From the NCBI GenBank assembly GCA_008711295.1, contig VUYV01000514.1, positions 248,001 to 312,000 of the forward strand: DNA of 64,000 bases. The letters run 5' to 3'. The stretch comes from Anarhynchus alexandrinus. Lineage: Eukaryota > Chordata > Aves > Charadriiformes > Charadriidae. The position numbers and the translations under genes are program-made. Below, one piece after another: positions 48,002-61,600 of the stretch (position 1 is the stretch's first letter; the number at the start of each line of letters is the position of its first letter). Under the pieces are notes generated by a model that worked only from the letters and a program-made list of their open reading frames with translations, was not told where the DNA came from and made no database searches.

Positions 48002-49145
48002 GTAAGTTTATTTCTTGCAAGTACTGGCACCTAAGTATCACCAGTGCATCCAAAATCCTGACAAAGAGAGACTTTTTAAAAATTCCATTTACATTCATTA
48101 CAAGATAGTCTTGTCTGCACCGAGCTGAGACTCATGCAGCTGAGTCCTCCCTTGCATGAATTACAGGCTTATCTGCAACCAACGCAATTATATAGCACAA
48201 AGCCATGGCCTTTGTCTTGTATATAAGGTCATGGACCAAAAGAAAGGCCATTTGAGTTATACTACAGATGGCAAAATGCTGCAAGCCACAGTCCTCTGCT
48301 CAGAGAAGCCTCTGAGAGATCACAGAAAGCATAACCAAGACCATATGATTCTCTACTGGAAGAGGACACTTAAGGAATTTGGTTTGGATAGACATAGTGG
48401 GTAGGTACATTTATCTATAAACTATATATAGTGTTCAATCCATTGAGCAGCAATAGCTCTACAGTACAAACACGCAGATGACTTTAATGTCAAAGGTGAC
48501 CAAAGCTGGCTGTAGAGCTTGGTCTGCACTGTAATGAGGAGGCTCCCTTGCTACCACCCAAAGCCTGCAAACCTGGCAGGTGCTTTCACACCTCCTGAAG
48601 GTTTGATTTCCCCTGAACAATGGATAGGACATTTGTCTGTTAGCAGCCACAGCTCTGCAAGTTCAGACTTAAATAATTTGGTGGATCTGTCTGATGTTAC
48701 CACCTACGGATCACAAAGAGTCTTAAAACCCACTGAAAATAATACATGATGAATTAACAGTAAAGGTGTAGGGATTAAGATAAATCAGCTTTTGACAACC
48801 TTCTTCAAATCTGCATGCTATACAGATGGCACACACTAGGCCTATTAGCAGCTTTAAACCTCCTTTTTCTATTTCCTTTTTCATCCCATTGTGTATCATC
48901 TGTGGCAAACTTTCAGTAGCCAAGGGCAACTATTTCATGTCAACTCTACCATTATGAGATACTGTCTCAGAAAAGAAGAATAAAGATATGCAAGGTGGCT
49001 GCTGCTTTGAAAGAAGCATGATCATTTTTATGTGTTATGCTGAGTATCAGTTTGCTCAATCACAAGCTGGTCAAGTTCAACTGACAGCAGATATGGCAGT
49101 TGGAAGTGGCTGCATCTTTTGAAGGTGAATTATTCTCATCAGTGT

Positions 49146-49183
49146 CTTTTTTTTCTTTTTTTCTTTTTTCTTTTTTTTTTTCC
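49146..49183. repeat. T-rich polypyrimidine tract
   Basis: Nearly pure T with scattered single C over about 38 bases. It is a low-complexity tract that could form triplex DNA or be a degraded A-tail of a minus-strand insertion, but no element body is recognisable beside it. Confidence 0.85.
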
Positions 49184-51850
49184 ACTTTAAGAGCCAGGTA
49201 AGGTGTACAAAGTTAGTTACTGCCCCTCCACTGACAGGTGGTGATAAGCATAGGAGCAGCCACACTGACCAGATCAGAATTCCACCTTGCTCAGTTCCCT
49301 CTGTCCAACTGTAGCCATCAGTGATGCTTCACGGGAAAATATAAGAAATAAATCAAATATAGAGTGTTTATCCCCGGTGTGTTCTTTTGGTTTCTGAGAA
49401 ATGTCCAACAGGGGCTTCCTGAGGTACGCATTGGATCCATACTGTTATTTTTAGTAGTCAACAATGGATGTCTTCTTCCATGTGCAGGCAGTAACTTTTG
49501 AAAGCACTCTGTCTTGATTGCTTACATTTATCTATAACCTTTGTGTCATTTTGTCTTCTGTGATCATCTACTGTTGCTTCATGACCTTGCCTTTACACAT
49601 TCACCCGCATCACATAGTCCCTCAGTTACAGACAGGTATTTTTTATGAGGATCAGGGCTAAGTTCACAAAAAGCCTGACTTCAAAAAGAAACTTCCAACC
49701 TCTTCCTTCTGTGATAAGTTACTGAACTATTTTCAAGAAGATCCATGCCATTATATGCCTCAGAGCAGGGTCTGGAGTCCTTCATCTGGCTTAACATTAT
49801 ATTTACTTGCAGAATAAAACTACGAATAATGAAGAATACAGGGTGAATACATATGAACCACAGGGTATTTAGGGATCAGGTCTTGGAGTAGGATTCACAC
49901 CCCTGAAGGGAGATTAATTTCCAGAAAGCTTGAAATATTTGATATAAGAACTGTAGAGGCAATAACCAAGTATATTCACCTGACAAGCAGGTAAACTATT
50001 ATATTTCAAATGAAGTTTATCACTGCTATTATCACTAGGTCATGCACCTCTATAAATAAACAACAAACAAAAACCTCATCAGTGTTATAGCTATGCCATC
50101 AGAGCCAATTGTTTTTCGCATTAGGAAGTCCTGTATGATTGATTTTAAAAGGCAGTTAAAAAGAAAACCGATTTAGTCTACTGGATTAAAAACAAACAAC
50201 AAGGCATTAGCGGAATAATAGAACTGATGGATTAAAATGCACAGAGGAAAGACAGCAGTGAATTGCCTGGCATTTTTGAATAGCAAAAGCTAGAATAAAA
50301 AGAATTCAGTTTTCAATCAACAAAAAACTGGCAAAAAAAGCAGGAATCCAGAGTCCCTCAGATTTATGCTTTATCTGCCAATTAGCATTAACACGCCTGA
50401 TCTAGGTGTCTCGCCAGCTTGTGGTATCATAAAAAAACAACAAACCTTGAATGTGTTATCACCACAGAATGTGTAATTACTTTAAGCACTGGCTGAAAAT
50501 TAGAGAGTGATGAATTTTAAAATTTGTATATATTTCTTGTGGAGATAAAGTTGTTAGAGTAGATATAATCTATACTTGTGTTTAAAATCCTGTTTTAAAT
50601 TATTTCACTGCCAGTAAACTGTGTATTGAAAGTAAACACTAGTAAAATGGTAATAGATTATGATACTGGAGCAACATAAAAATTTTGCTGGGCAACTGCC
50701 ATTCATTGTCTGAAGAAAATAATCTTGAGTCACTGACAGCAGATAACTTATCCACGTGACTTGCCCATTGAAGGATGTAAAGCTAAACGTGTGTTTACAT
50801 GATGGCAAGATGGGATCGTTTGCTAATGTCAACCTGATCTTTCAACCCTCTCACTCAGCGGTCGCAAGCAATAGCACATATAGTATCTGCTGACTGATGT
50901 TAACATTATCAATGATAAAACAAATAACAATTAAGCCTTAAATTATTCACAAGGCCAGTTCAAAAAAAAAAAAAAAAAAAAAACCAACATCACCACAATC
51001 CAAAAAATCCTAACTTCTCTTACTTCTCAGATGACTCTTTTGAAGACTCTCTTGAAAATCCTACTTTCTCCCAAATAAACAAAGATTTGCCTATGCCAAA
51101 TGCTATCCAGCAGCAACTAAACATACTTGTACAAATGACCTGAGAGAAAAATAAGGCCTGCATTATACTTTACCCAAAATTTGATAATAAAAATTTTCCC
51201 TTCCACTTTTCAAATCTACTGCATACCAAATGCTGAGTAGTACTGTTTCAGTTTATTCCCACTTGCCTCTAATTGCCCGCCATCTTTCAAATGCCACGTA
51301 CACCATAAGCCCTATAAACAGGAGCCATCTTTTATTACTTCTCTGCACAGTACTTTAAGCAGTGGAGTCTTTCTTTTCCATTAAGACTCTATACCATTCC
51401 TACATAACTAAATAATGTTCCTGTAAATTTGCAGGTGGAATTTAGAAAAGTTCTTGAAAACCTTCTTCATTTTATTGATATGAAGTATGTACCCCTTAGT
51501 TCCCATTGTCATTTATTTTATGAATATAAATTTGAAGGAAGAGAAGAATTTCCTCTTCAAGGTGATGTTGCAGAATATTTTCCAGTTCCCCAGTGGGCCG
51601 AAGCCAAGGCTCTTTGACACTATTCACCTAAAAAAGAAAGAGACAGCCATCTGGGGACAGGCAATAGCAACATGATTAGAGCACTTGCAGGGCAAATCCA
51701 AGTCACCAATCTGAAGAAAAACCAATTTTGTCAGAAACCTTCAACTTCTGTAAAATGTTACTGTGTTGGTAAGGTGATTTTTTTGATATATAAACGTAAC
51801 AAGAACTTATTTTGTTAGCGGAGTCCTAATCAATTCTAAAGGAGTATTCA

Positions 51851-52191
51851 AGGAATCACAGAATGGTCAGGGGTGGAAGGGACCTCTGGAGATCACCGAG
51901 TCCAACCCCCCTGCCAGAGCAGGGTCACCTACAGCAGGTTGCACAGGACGGCATCTGGGCAGGTTTTGAATGTCTCCAGAGTGGGAGACTCCACCACCTC
52001 TCTGGGCAGCCTGTTCCGGTGCTCTGCCACCCTCAAAGTAAAGAAGTTCCTCCTCATGGTAAGACGGAACTTCCTATATCCAAGTTTGTGCCTATTCCCT
52101 CTTGTTCTATCGCTGGGCACCACTGAAAAAAGACTGTTCCCATCCCCCTGGCACCCTCCCTTTAAGTATTTATAAACATTAATAAGAAGAA
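51851..52191 (-). mobile_element. CR1 LINE copy, 5'-truncated
   Basis: The left edge is the reversed CR1 tail (ggaatcacagaatgg) followed by aagggacctctggagatcac and the 'gtccaacccccctgcc' segment. On the minus strand the C-terminal CR1 reverse-transcriptase blocks can be read: [41 protein letters not shown] and [16 protein letters not shown], to a stop at 51929-51931. The coding part is still open, but only about 90 codons of the end of the protein are present, so the copy is dead on arrival. It represents a different CR1 subfamily from the copies at 12190 and 34248. Confidence 0.95.
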
Positions 52192-55100
52192 GGAGGAAGA
52201 AACTGGAAAGTTTAAATACTTTATACAGATAGCACATTACCTTCAAAAAGGTAACTGCAACAAGTGTCCTTCAGGTCAGAGTTAATAAGCTGGAAAATGA
52301 AGCTTATTTCATGGCTATAGCAGCTGGAGATGTTTGCCTGCTTCTCCCTCATCAATACTGCATCTAGCGGCAAGGTTAAAGAAAGCAAAAAACAATGAAA
52401 GTGCTCAGTGAAGGAGCAGAAACAAACAAACAAACAAAATTTATATGTTCAACGTAGCGTAAATCCATAGGTATCACATGTACAACAGGGTCCTCTGTAA
52501 TATGCTGGAAGAAATATCACGCACAATATTGAGACCGGGATAAAAACAGTAGAGATGAAGGAAAAAAGGGCAGATAAGTCCTATTTCTTATGCCACCCTC
52601 TGTTTCTAGAGTTGTCTTGTTCACCTTGGTTTTGTTTCTTCAGAGGACAGCAAGGTGGGCAATGCTGACAATTAGTTTGCAGAAGCAGGAGCTGGTTGAC
52701 CTAATTACTACAGGCAAATCAGGAGGGGAAACTTAGCACTTGAGCTGCAGACAAGCAGAAGGTGACAGATCAAAACAGCTCGTCTGAGTCTGAGCAGTAT
52801 CTAGTAGCTCTTGGGCTTGTTAGACTCCAAGCAGTGAGGGAAAAAAAAAGTGTGGTAGCACTGCAAGCAAAGCAGATGGAGCAGCATGCTGTTCTTTTCT
52901 TGTATTTCTTTGCGTCTTCAGCTTTGGGTTGATTTGCTTTTGCAGGATGAGCCTGCTCGGCTCAGGCAGGCAGGAATAAAGCAAATCTCTCAGGAGCGCT
53001 GCGGCTCTGACCTGCTACTCAGGGCTGCCTTGTGACCCCAACCTGCTTTCAACCCCCTCCGCTTCAAGAGCTTTACTCGAGGAGCTCAAGTGAGAAACCC
53101 TGTTGCTGTAGGTCTCTCTGCAGAAGGATATTCACTTTCTGTACAGACTTGTAAGCACTTTCATTAAGTGCCTAAAGTTAGCTAGGGTGAGTCTGGGCTC
53201 ATAGTTAAAGAAATAATGGTTATCAGTGGTAATCTGGGACTGTGGCTTTTCTTTGTCTTTGCCACATCAAAGGTGTATCTTTCCATTAAGGAAGGTAACG
53301 CCAAAAAAACCATCCCAACAGAAGAAAGGCATCATACAGCTGAACCCCAGATCTGAGGTTATGGTTCCATCTTAGGTGCTGAAAAGTAAAAACTGCTCCG
53401 TGATTTGTTTCCTCTGGCGTATAGCTACCTTGCCTAACACATGCACTTTCTGCTGAAGGTGACCACATGGGAAATACCTCCCAAAGACTGAGGCCAGCCT
53501 GTCCTCCCAGCCCTGAGGGCACACCGCTCTGGGTATCTTGTTGGTGCCACGAAGCCCATGGCACTAGTAACTTTTTCTCTACTGGTTGTTCCATAGCTGT
53601 GAGTACTCACACTGTCTCCCACACCTTTTTGGGTGCTATAAAAATATCCCATAACCATAAACCCCAAATGTCCAGATTTTTCCTGACAATTTGTCCAAGA
53701 CAGTTATGAATTTTTACAACAAAGCTGCAGAGATTAAACAAATGAATATCTGCTTACCATTCTTGTGACTGCAGCCAGTAAATCTATTTCATCATTACGG
53801 TGTTACAAAAAACAAATATCCTCTATGGTATTTGTAGTTGCCAAAAATAAACAGAGGAAGGGAATGATATACTGCTTCTGTGAGACTAACGCCTAAGCTG
53901 CTTGTGGGAAGATAGCCCAAACAGGATGTGCTGATAAAGACAGATATACCTGTGTGTACCGATAATTGGACCTCAGTCTGCATTTCCTCAAATATGCTGT
54001 ATAGCCATAGCTCTTACATATTAGACTTTCTCTTCTAATACCTCAGAAAATAGCTTGGACAATCAACAGCTTGGTTGAATTATTATTAAATACTGTTATT
54101 ATTAGTTAGAAATTTAAAACATTGAGAACAAAGACAAATGTAAAGTAAGTGGAAAGTGATATTAAATTACAAATCAAAAGGAATATTTGACTGATTGCAT
54201 TACTTCTTTCCGTATTTTAATGCAACAAAATTCTCAATTTTTGACTCCCTAAGCTGTGACAATTTCAGCTATGCAGTTCCAAAATTTATTGATTTTATCT
54301 GTTGTCTCTAATCTGACCATTCTAACATACAATACACCCAAATAAAAAGCAATCATATTGTACTTTTCATAAAACTTACACAGACATTTTCCTTCCTTCA
54401 TATCTATTCATAAATATACATATGCACCCACATTTCTAGGGACAGCACAGCAGGTGACAAGCCCACCCTGTCAGGGTCCTGCAGCTTCTCATCCTCAAGT
54501 TGCCCACATTGCAAACAGCAGTTTAGGTGAAACATGTACAAGTTGGTTTGTTTCCATAATTTCATCCTCGCTGTCCCTATCATCAGTATACACCTTTTTT
54601 CTGTTTGTGTATTCTGTCTTTGTAAACCAGGGGCTCACAAATCAACTACAGAACCAAAAATTTACATTTTTGAAGCAGAAGAAAATTATTTTAGGCATTA
54701 ACAGGTAAATTATAGCAGACAGATACATTTCTCCATCAAATGTGGTTCTGTTTTTTTAAACGTAATGGACATAATTGACTTCAGAGGGGAAAAAAGAAGC
54801 ACTAATAATAGCATTAACTAGCCTCTGCTGCTTATCCTTGGCTGTTGCTAACCAGAGATTACATCTTTCTCCTCCCTCCCGCTTCTCTGATGGGAAAGGG
54901 TCTTGCAAAAGAGTGGTAGGATGTGGCATGTAGAGAGTTAACGGGTTGAACCTAAAAGTGATGAAAATCTTGGGAACACAACAAAAAGTTAAATAATGAG
55001 GCAAAAAATAGGTGGTTGTTTGTTGGTTTTTTGTCTAGAGGGAAAATGTGCTGCAAGGATTAGATAAACTGCAGCTGCTGCAAATTCAGCTGAAAAGCAA

Positions 55101-55264
55101 TAACTAAATGAAAGGTTCAGCTCCGTCCCAAAAAGGTAGCAGAAACTATTCCAGGACACACAAGTGGCAGTCTCCTAAACCTTCTGCCTTACAGGTTAAT
55201 AATTTATAACCTCCTGGTTTTAGCTACTTTTGGAAAACACTGGATTTAAATACGATATTTTTTT
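52192..55264. other. Non-coding stretch
   Basis: A short (CAAA)n run lies near 52423-52438. Apart from the exon candidate at 52946, nothing is recognised. Confidence 0.55.
52946..53034 (+). other. Candidate terminal-exon coding part, low support
   Basis: A good acceptor (ttgatttgcttttgcag) precedes 29 open codons and a TGA. The peptide reads DEPARLRQAGIKQISQERCG and ends SDLLLRAAL. Local GC and CpG are raised. No nearby polyadenylation signal follows; the first AATAAA downstream is near 53847. No domain is recognised. Confidence 0.17.
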
Positions 55265-55640
55265 TTTTCCAGTATTGCACACAGCGAACCACCCAGTGCT
55301 ATTCTTGGTCTCGTTCGGCATCTGAGGCCAGAGCCGCACTGCAGCCTTCTGCCAGCGCTGCGACGGCGCTGGTTGTGGGTGTGAAGAGCCGGGATCCCTG
55401 TCTGGCACTGCCGTGCCAGCCACAGCCCTGACAAAATGCCGCTCTTATTGGAATACCTTATTTCTCCTGCGGGGAGGAATTGTACTATAATGATAGAGGG
55501 TTTGCGGGGAGACACTGAGTTCTTTGTTGGTTTCGCGTCCCGGAGCCGCTCGCGCAGCCACGGCCTCGGAGGGAAAGGCGGCAGCGGCGTTAATCAGGAT
55601 ATTCCTCTTCCCCGTGGGCTGGGTTTGAATGCTCCTTCCC
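55265..55640. promoter_or_regulatory. CpG-rich cluster, possible promoter
   Basis: CpG dinucleotides are concentrated here, chiefly at 55355-55400 and 55540-55600 (cccggagccgctcgcgcagc). A T-rich tract ending ccag precedes it at 55271. The cluster is less dense than the island at 6.2 kb and is broken by AT-rich DNA. No gene start is recognised on either strand. Confidence 0.35.
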
Positions 55641-57829
55641 TGGTGGAGGCGAAGCTTTATATGAAATATATGAGTAAAGTCTTAATTCCTGTGGTTATTA
55701 AAGATATTACACAGCCTTTCACAAGATGAAACATGCTCCTTGTCCTGATCAAATTCAGGGAGATGTAATTTATCTACCATCTTCTTTTGGCTGGATAAAA
55801 CGTTCATCCCCTCCTGCCCACTGTTAAATGAGGCTGGTTTCCTCCTAATGATGATGGAGTCATACCTGTATATAATTCCACATCTCCAGTCATTCTTCAG
55901 GATGAAAAAAACACATATACATAATTTTGAATCTCTCAGGTACAGTGAACTGTCTACTAATGTGATTTTATTTTGCCTACTTCCATGAATAAATCTTTCA
56001 GTACTGAGGTATTTGGGGCAGAGGAAGTTACTTTTCTTAATTAAGTCATTTAGACTATATATAAATCTGTAGCTATCTGTAAAAACATGTCATTATATTC
56101 ACAAAGAACAAACAGAAATCATAACAAGCAATTACTGTATTTACCAGCAAGGCACAAGGGCAATATAAACTGCAAAACAGCCACTCAAAGGCTACCATGG
56201 TTTGGCTCTACCAAATTTTACAAGCTAAGTCCCCAGAGAAATACACCGAGGGATAAAAAGGCTTTGTAAGAAAACAGCACACTTGGAGGTGGGCACAGTG
56301 AGGAGCAGAGTCTCCAGTGCTTTCTGTACCCCCCCACCCCGTGACAGTCCTGCCATTTTCTGTAGTCATTTCTTTCACAACTCCTCTGACTCTTTAGCAC
56401 CCCTGCTAAAGGTTCCCACGCCAAATATAGCTTTAAAGGGGTGAGCCACCGCTGTATCGCTTTACTGCAGTTATGTGTCAATGGCAACTGATACCATAAT
56501 AATTGTCTTCATTTTAAATCCATTAAAAATCCTCTTGATCTTGTATTATTTCCAATGTATTGCATAAATTGTAGGACTTGTGCAGAAACAGCAACAACAA
56601 CAATAAAAATAACTTCTGCTTGAATTAAATGCCTCAATTTGCCATTTCCCAAGCAGCAGAGCCCTCCACGCGGTCTTCCCTTGGTAAGTGATGTTTCTCC
56701 CAGCAAACAAAATCTGAGTCTGTTTAGAATTATTTTTGACTAGCGATGATAAGTGATTATTACGGTGTAGCACTTATATCTAAAACAAGCAGTGGCTTAC
56801 ATTGTATGTGCATCTATACAAGGACTGCATATAAAATATCCATGAAAATGGGGCTTTAATTGGCCTACCCTGTGTGCCAGAATATTTAAACTGAAAAACA
56901 AGGCCAAATACTTCACAGTTTCCCTTGCAAATATCTTAAACAGCTTGCTTCAATGGGTTTGCTTCCCTGGGGAAGAGGAAAGGAGCACAGCTATAGGGGA
57001 TAATGGCTGAACAACCTCAGTTTCACAGACACTTCATCTGTTCTGTAAGACTTGATGGAAAAGGTCAACCATGAAAGCAGAGAGGAGTGAAAATTAATTA
57101 GGGCAAAATAAAGCTTGCAGAGATCCTCAACCGTAGGGGGAAGCCATCATCAAACAAGTGCAGACTGCTGTCATACAAGCCCAGGTTTTGTAGCCTGTGT
57201 CACGCCAGACCCAAAGCCTGAAGCAAGGAGATCCCTCTGGTTCTCTGTCCTGGCTGCTCCCTGGCTCTGCAGCGGTCTGGGGTGGACGGTTGGACCTCAA
57301 AGAGAAGAGTGACACGTTTATTATTAAAGTAAACAAATAATCCAGACTGAAGAAAGAACCTCATATGTATATATATGGGAAGGGTGGAGAAGCTGAGCAG
57401 AAAGTGGAGTTTTTACCAGTGAGAGAATGATTTTGGCAGATGTGGATTTAAACTAGATGAAACAACTGGGAAGTTGAGTTCACAGGCTTGGTTGCAAGGG
57501 AGCAGTAACAGAATGGTAGGTAGAGTTTTGTAATCGCCGTCACAAGGTTTAAGAGCTGGAAGGGAAGAGGAGGCAACAGGGAGTGGATTTCTGGGACGTC
57601 CTCAATGGGTGACATTGTCCTACTGCAGCACGTGCCAGAGCAAACCTGTGCTCCCGCTCACAGCTGAGGGCAAAATCCAAAGAAAACAGCGAGGCACCTA
57701 AAGTGCAACTTATGCAGAATTTAGATGCCTACATAGAGGACAGCGAGCCAAAAAAAACTTCACCTAACTTGTTTAGGCACCTGAGAGGCTGTAGGCGCTA
57801 AAGATTTGCTTTAAATCTCTACGCTCTGC
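55641..57829. other. Single-copy non-coding stretch
   Basis: AT-leaning DNA with no recognised gene or repeat. A short TA run lies near 57366. Confidence 0.6.
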
Positions 57830-58640
57830 TACTGTGTACGCCCAGAGGCAGCGTCGCCTTGGCTGAGCCGAGCTGCCTGAAAGCCATGGGGAGTCACAGC
57901 CTGGGTGTCCCTTGGCGGCGGGTGCCATCCTACGGCCACCTCCACCAAAAGCTCATTCCCTGCCACCACCGCCTCACTCCCGCAGCCCACAATGCTGGCA
58001 TCCACCTGCTGCATGATGGTCCCCTGAGAGTGGGACCACGGCGCTGGGTTTGCTGCCCGACCAGGCTCACACCACAACATCCCGGTCCCAGGAGCAGCCG
58101 CCTTAGGGAGGAGCTGGGGAGGGGGCTCCTGCTGCTGCTGGGGTCCACCCAGAAGCTTTGTGTTTCTTATGTCCACTCAGAAACCTTGTGTTTCAGACAC
58201 GGGGCCAGGAGAAGGTGAGAAGGGAGCCTGATTCTGCTGCATAATTGCAAGGTTGACCAGCTGAAAAGCGGAGGCCCTTCCGTCTCTGTCTCCAACACTG
58301 CCTGCACTCATAGTTCTGGAGAGGTACTGCATGAAAAAGAAGAAAAAATTCAACTCAGGTCTTCCACAACCTCTCTGTTTTCTGACCGCAGCCATATACA
58401 GAACAGAGATCTTCTTCTGTTCTTTATCTGTGGGTTTGGGGTGTTTTTATTAAAGCGGCCAAAACGGCAATGCCTTTTTCCTGAATTCGGCGGAGCGGCG
58501 CGGTCTGGGAGCACGTCTCGTAGGATGCCCCTGCGGGGAGCGAGGCGGAGCAGCACCTACTTTGTGAATTATAAATGGCCCCGGGCAGAAAGCAGTTACC
58601 TGCGTGTTTAGCTCAGCCAAGAGGAAGGGACCTCGGGGCA
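57830..58640. promoter_or_regulatory. GC/CpG-rich cluster
   Basis: Two GC-rich parts (57840-58150 and 58450-58640) flank ordinary DNA. The second has dense CpG (ttcggcggagcggcgcggtc). A short CTG run lies near 58129. Both strands are open for over 110 codons at 57829-58218, which GC-rich composition alone can explain. It may be a distant promoter or enhancer, or an isochore-like GC patch. Confidence 0.3.
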
Positions 58641-61600
58641 AGAGCTGCAACAGAAATTAAGGAAGCTAAAGTAGTTTTCTGCTGCAACTTACAGTGTCTC
58701 CAGTTTCTCGGAAAGGTGAATAGGTTAGGTGGGCTGCTGTGAGCGGGACTGCACTCACAGTGAGGTGTAAACCCCCACACAAGTGCCAAATTCTGCCTGA
58801 CCTTGAAGTTATACAACTCAGTGCTTTTTGCATCTTGTTGTCTAAGGCCCATTCCTTAAGATACAGACTTCTGAGGCGAGCGGAAAGTTTCTAGCATCTT
58901 AAAGGCATGACAGAGCCTGTTGCTTCTCAGACCATTATGCTTTGGAAAATGTGAAGCAAGAAAAGCGAAGAAAGTTAAAAAAATTATCCAAGAAATGAAA
59001 AAAGAATTCCATACAGTCAAACATGTCCTGGCTCCACTGCCCAGCTCCCACCTCGTCCAGTGAGAAGGGGGATTCATGGGGCCAAGCGATATGGAAATAC
59101 AGGAGAAAATGTCTTTCTCCTGATGATTTTGTAATTATTATTAGAGACGGAAAAGCTGCCAAACTTCACATACCGGCTCCAAAGGCTCACAAATTAGGAA
59201 GCGGTTCTTCCTTACTGCATTACACAGGGTGACCACGTTGACTGACTCTCTTTCTCTGTCCAAAACTGCAACCGCTGCCTGGTTTGTGCATTAGGCATCG
59301 GAGAAGCTCCAGTTTTCCCCGTTGGCATCGCAACAGAGGGTGGACTGTTCCCTGCCAGCCCGGCGCAGCGACACTCCGCTGCTGGTAAACCACAACAAAG
59401 GTTTTGAGTCAAAAAAACCCACCCCTTTGCCCTGAGTCTTTGCTAAATGCAGACTCTACAGACCCGCACGGAGAACGGCACTGGAGCTCGCAACAGGAGA
59501 TGTCTGCAACACAACGGAGGAACTGACACATTTTTAGCGCCATTTACTAGTACCTTATCTATTATTTATTTACATACACACATATATACACAGACGTGTC
59601 TGGTAAGAGTAGTTACCATAGAAATATGTAGTCAGGGTGGAAAAGACTACGCCCTAAAGTGGGCTGAACATGGCTGTTCAATTTTAAGGAATTGGCTATG
59701 CATGAAGTTATGGGAAAACGTACCTCACTCTTGGCTCAACTCGCGCTATGACTGAAGCTTTTATTGACATAGTCTAAGTTCAGATACATCACTGAGTTTC
59801 CACACAGGTCACTCCCTTGATCAGCTAATTGATTTTAGCTCTGTCTTTGGGTAATTATTTCTGAGAAAGCAGGGATATAGGGCAGGATCAGGATGCAGGT
59901 ACGGCAGAGGAGGCAGCTGCTTAGGCCCGCTGTTTGCCCAGTGGCTATGCTCCTCTGCCAAACCACCCCCTGGCACTACCTGCGTGGTCTGCCTGCCCCA
60001 GAGGGAGGGAGCAGAGGGGCTGGCCGCTTCTCTCTTCTTCTCCTTCTCCCAGCTGGGGATGTTCCTTTCTTTCCTCAAGTCAGCAAAACTAATTTTCTTT
60101 CCTCCATCTGGTGTCAGAGGGAAAAGAAAAGGGAAAAGTTGTAGCTCAGTGGGCAGTGGCCAAGGCAGTGTTGAAGGGTGCAAAGAGAGAGAAGGGACCT
60201 GCACCCCAGGTTTCCTTTTTGACCACAATCTACTGTTGGGTTGGAGCCACCACCCCATTGCTGTGGGGCACAAGACCCTGCAGGACAGGTTACAGTCTTT
60301 TGCTCTGCAAACAGGACCTGATGTGGTCCTGTGCACCCTGCTTGGGTGCAGGGAGGTCAGGGCATTAGTGTGGGAGGGGAGAGGTTATCTTAATTTGACT
60401 TTCATAATCTCCCATCACCCCTAACCTCACTGGCCTTTCTCAGCTCCTCAGGTCCCCACTGGATGCTTCGCCTCTCACACCGCGCTTTTGGTCCCCCAGA
60501 ATTTATATTCTTGAGGCACAAAATTGAGTTTTGCCTTTGAGCTGACTTTGGCATGGGACTTTCTAAATCTCATCAGGTAAAAAAAACCACTTTTGGTCCT
60601 CTTCTTTTAATCTTATAAATCATCCTGTGACTTGTTATATAATTATGACAGTGCCTACAGTGGCAGAAGGGACTGTTTGATTTCAAAAATGATGGCTGTA
60701 GTTATCAAATATTTTCACTTCCCTTTGGTGTTTAAGCACCCGTGAAAACCATTTATTGCCTCGTATATCCTTCTTAACATCTTATCCTTTAATTGCTCTC
60801 CATAGAATGAAAACAAATGGCTGAGGATGCTCAATTTATTGTAATATAAACATGTATTTGAGCAGTATGTACATTATGATCCATTTTATTTCAATACTAT
60901 CAGTACCAGCTATGCTTGGCTGTTAGTTTTACCCTGAAATATTTGCTTGATATCAATGAGGTAATGTGGATCTCATTTTGTAACCAAGCTATACCATCCC
61001 AAAAAATGTTGATCATGCCCTACCGTCACAACTACCCCCAATGACTAATTCGATGGCCAACCTTATGGTTCATCATCCTCTCTGTAGGAAAAATAAGGGT
61101 TGATTTTTTTGGCCCGCTTTACCTTAAGAGATCGGTTCCTGTTCTAGTTTTATCCATTAAATAAAACAGACATTTAGGGCCAGTTACTTTCCTTCTATGA
61201 AAGGATTATACCATTTTTTAACCTACTTCTTCAAACCACTATGTTACAGTAGACATTTGTTATCCACTGTGGGAAGGTTTGCATCCTACTCCTCTCCTCG
61301 GTTTTCCAGCGAGCAGCCAGCTTTCCACTTTCTCTCTGGGCGGCCATCCAGCAGGATGTTCTCCCTCTGCCCACGGGCTTCTCAAACACATTTTTCTGGG
61401 CAAAGCGTTCCATATATCTCCCATTCTTCAGCACTGTGACCGCTTAGCTGAGCCTATACTAACCAATTTTTTAAATTCAATTTGAAATTAGAATGTGCGG
61501 GTATTACATGAGTTTTGATGTGTGGCCCAACTTAATTGATTGCCAATTACCTCAAGTTGGTTAACATACTTATAAATGAAAGTCTAAACAGCCCATGAGT

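Larger units (their letters stand above)
44144..51850. other. Long single-copy non-coding stretch
   Basis: No recognised gene. It contains A runs (45368-45384, 50962-50983), a long polypyrimidine tract at 49146-49183, and the low-support exon candidate at 47972. Another open stretch follows a cag at 51434 (VEFRKVLENLLHFIDM) up to a weak gtatgt donor. Two overlapping frames at 44461-44809 are open on both strands. Confidence 0.5.

Noticed and set aside
51929..52246. 105-codon minus-strand frame as a gene
   Set aside because: Its coding blocks match the end of the CR1 reverse transcriptase and it lies directly against the CR1 3' tail.
57829..58218. Opposed frames of 119 and 115 codons
   Set aside because: Both strands are open in the same GC-rich DNA, neither shows a domain, and composition alone explains them.
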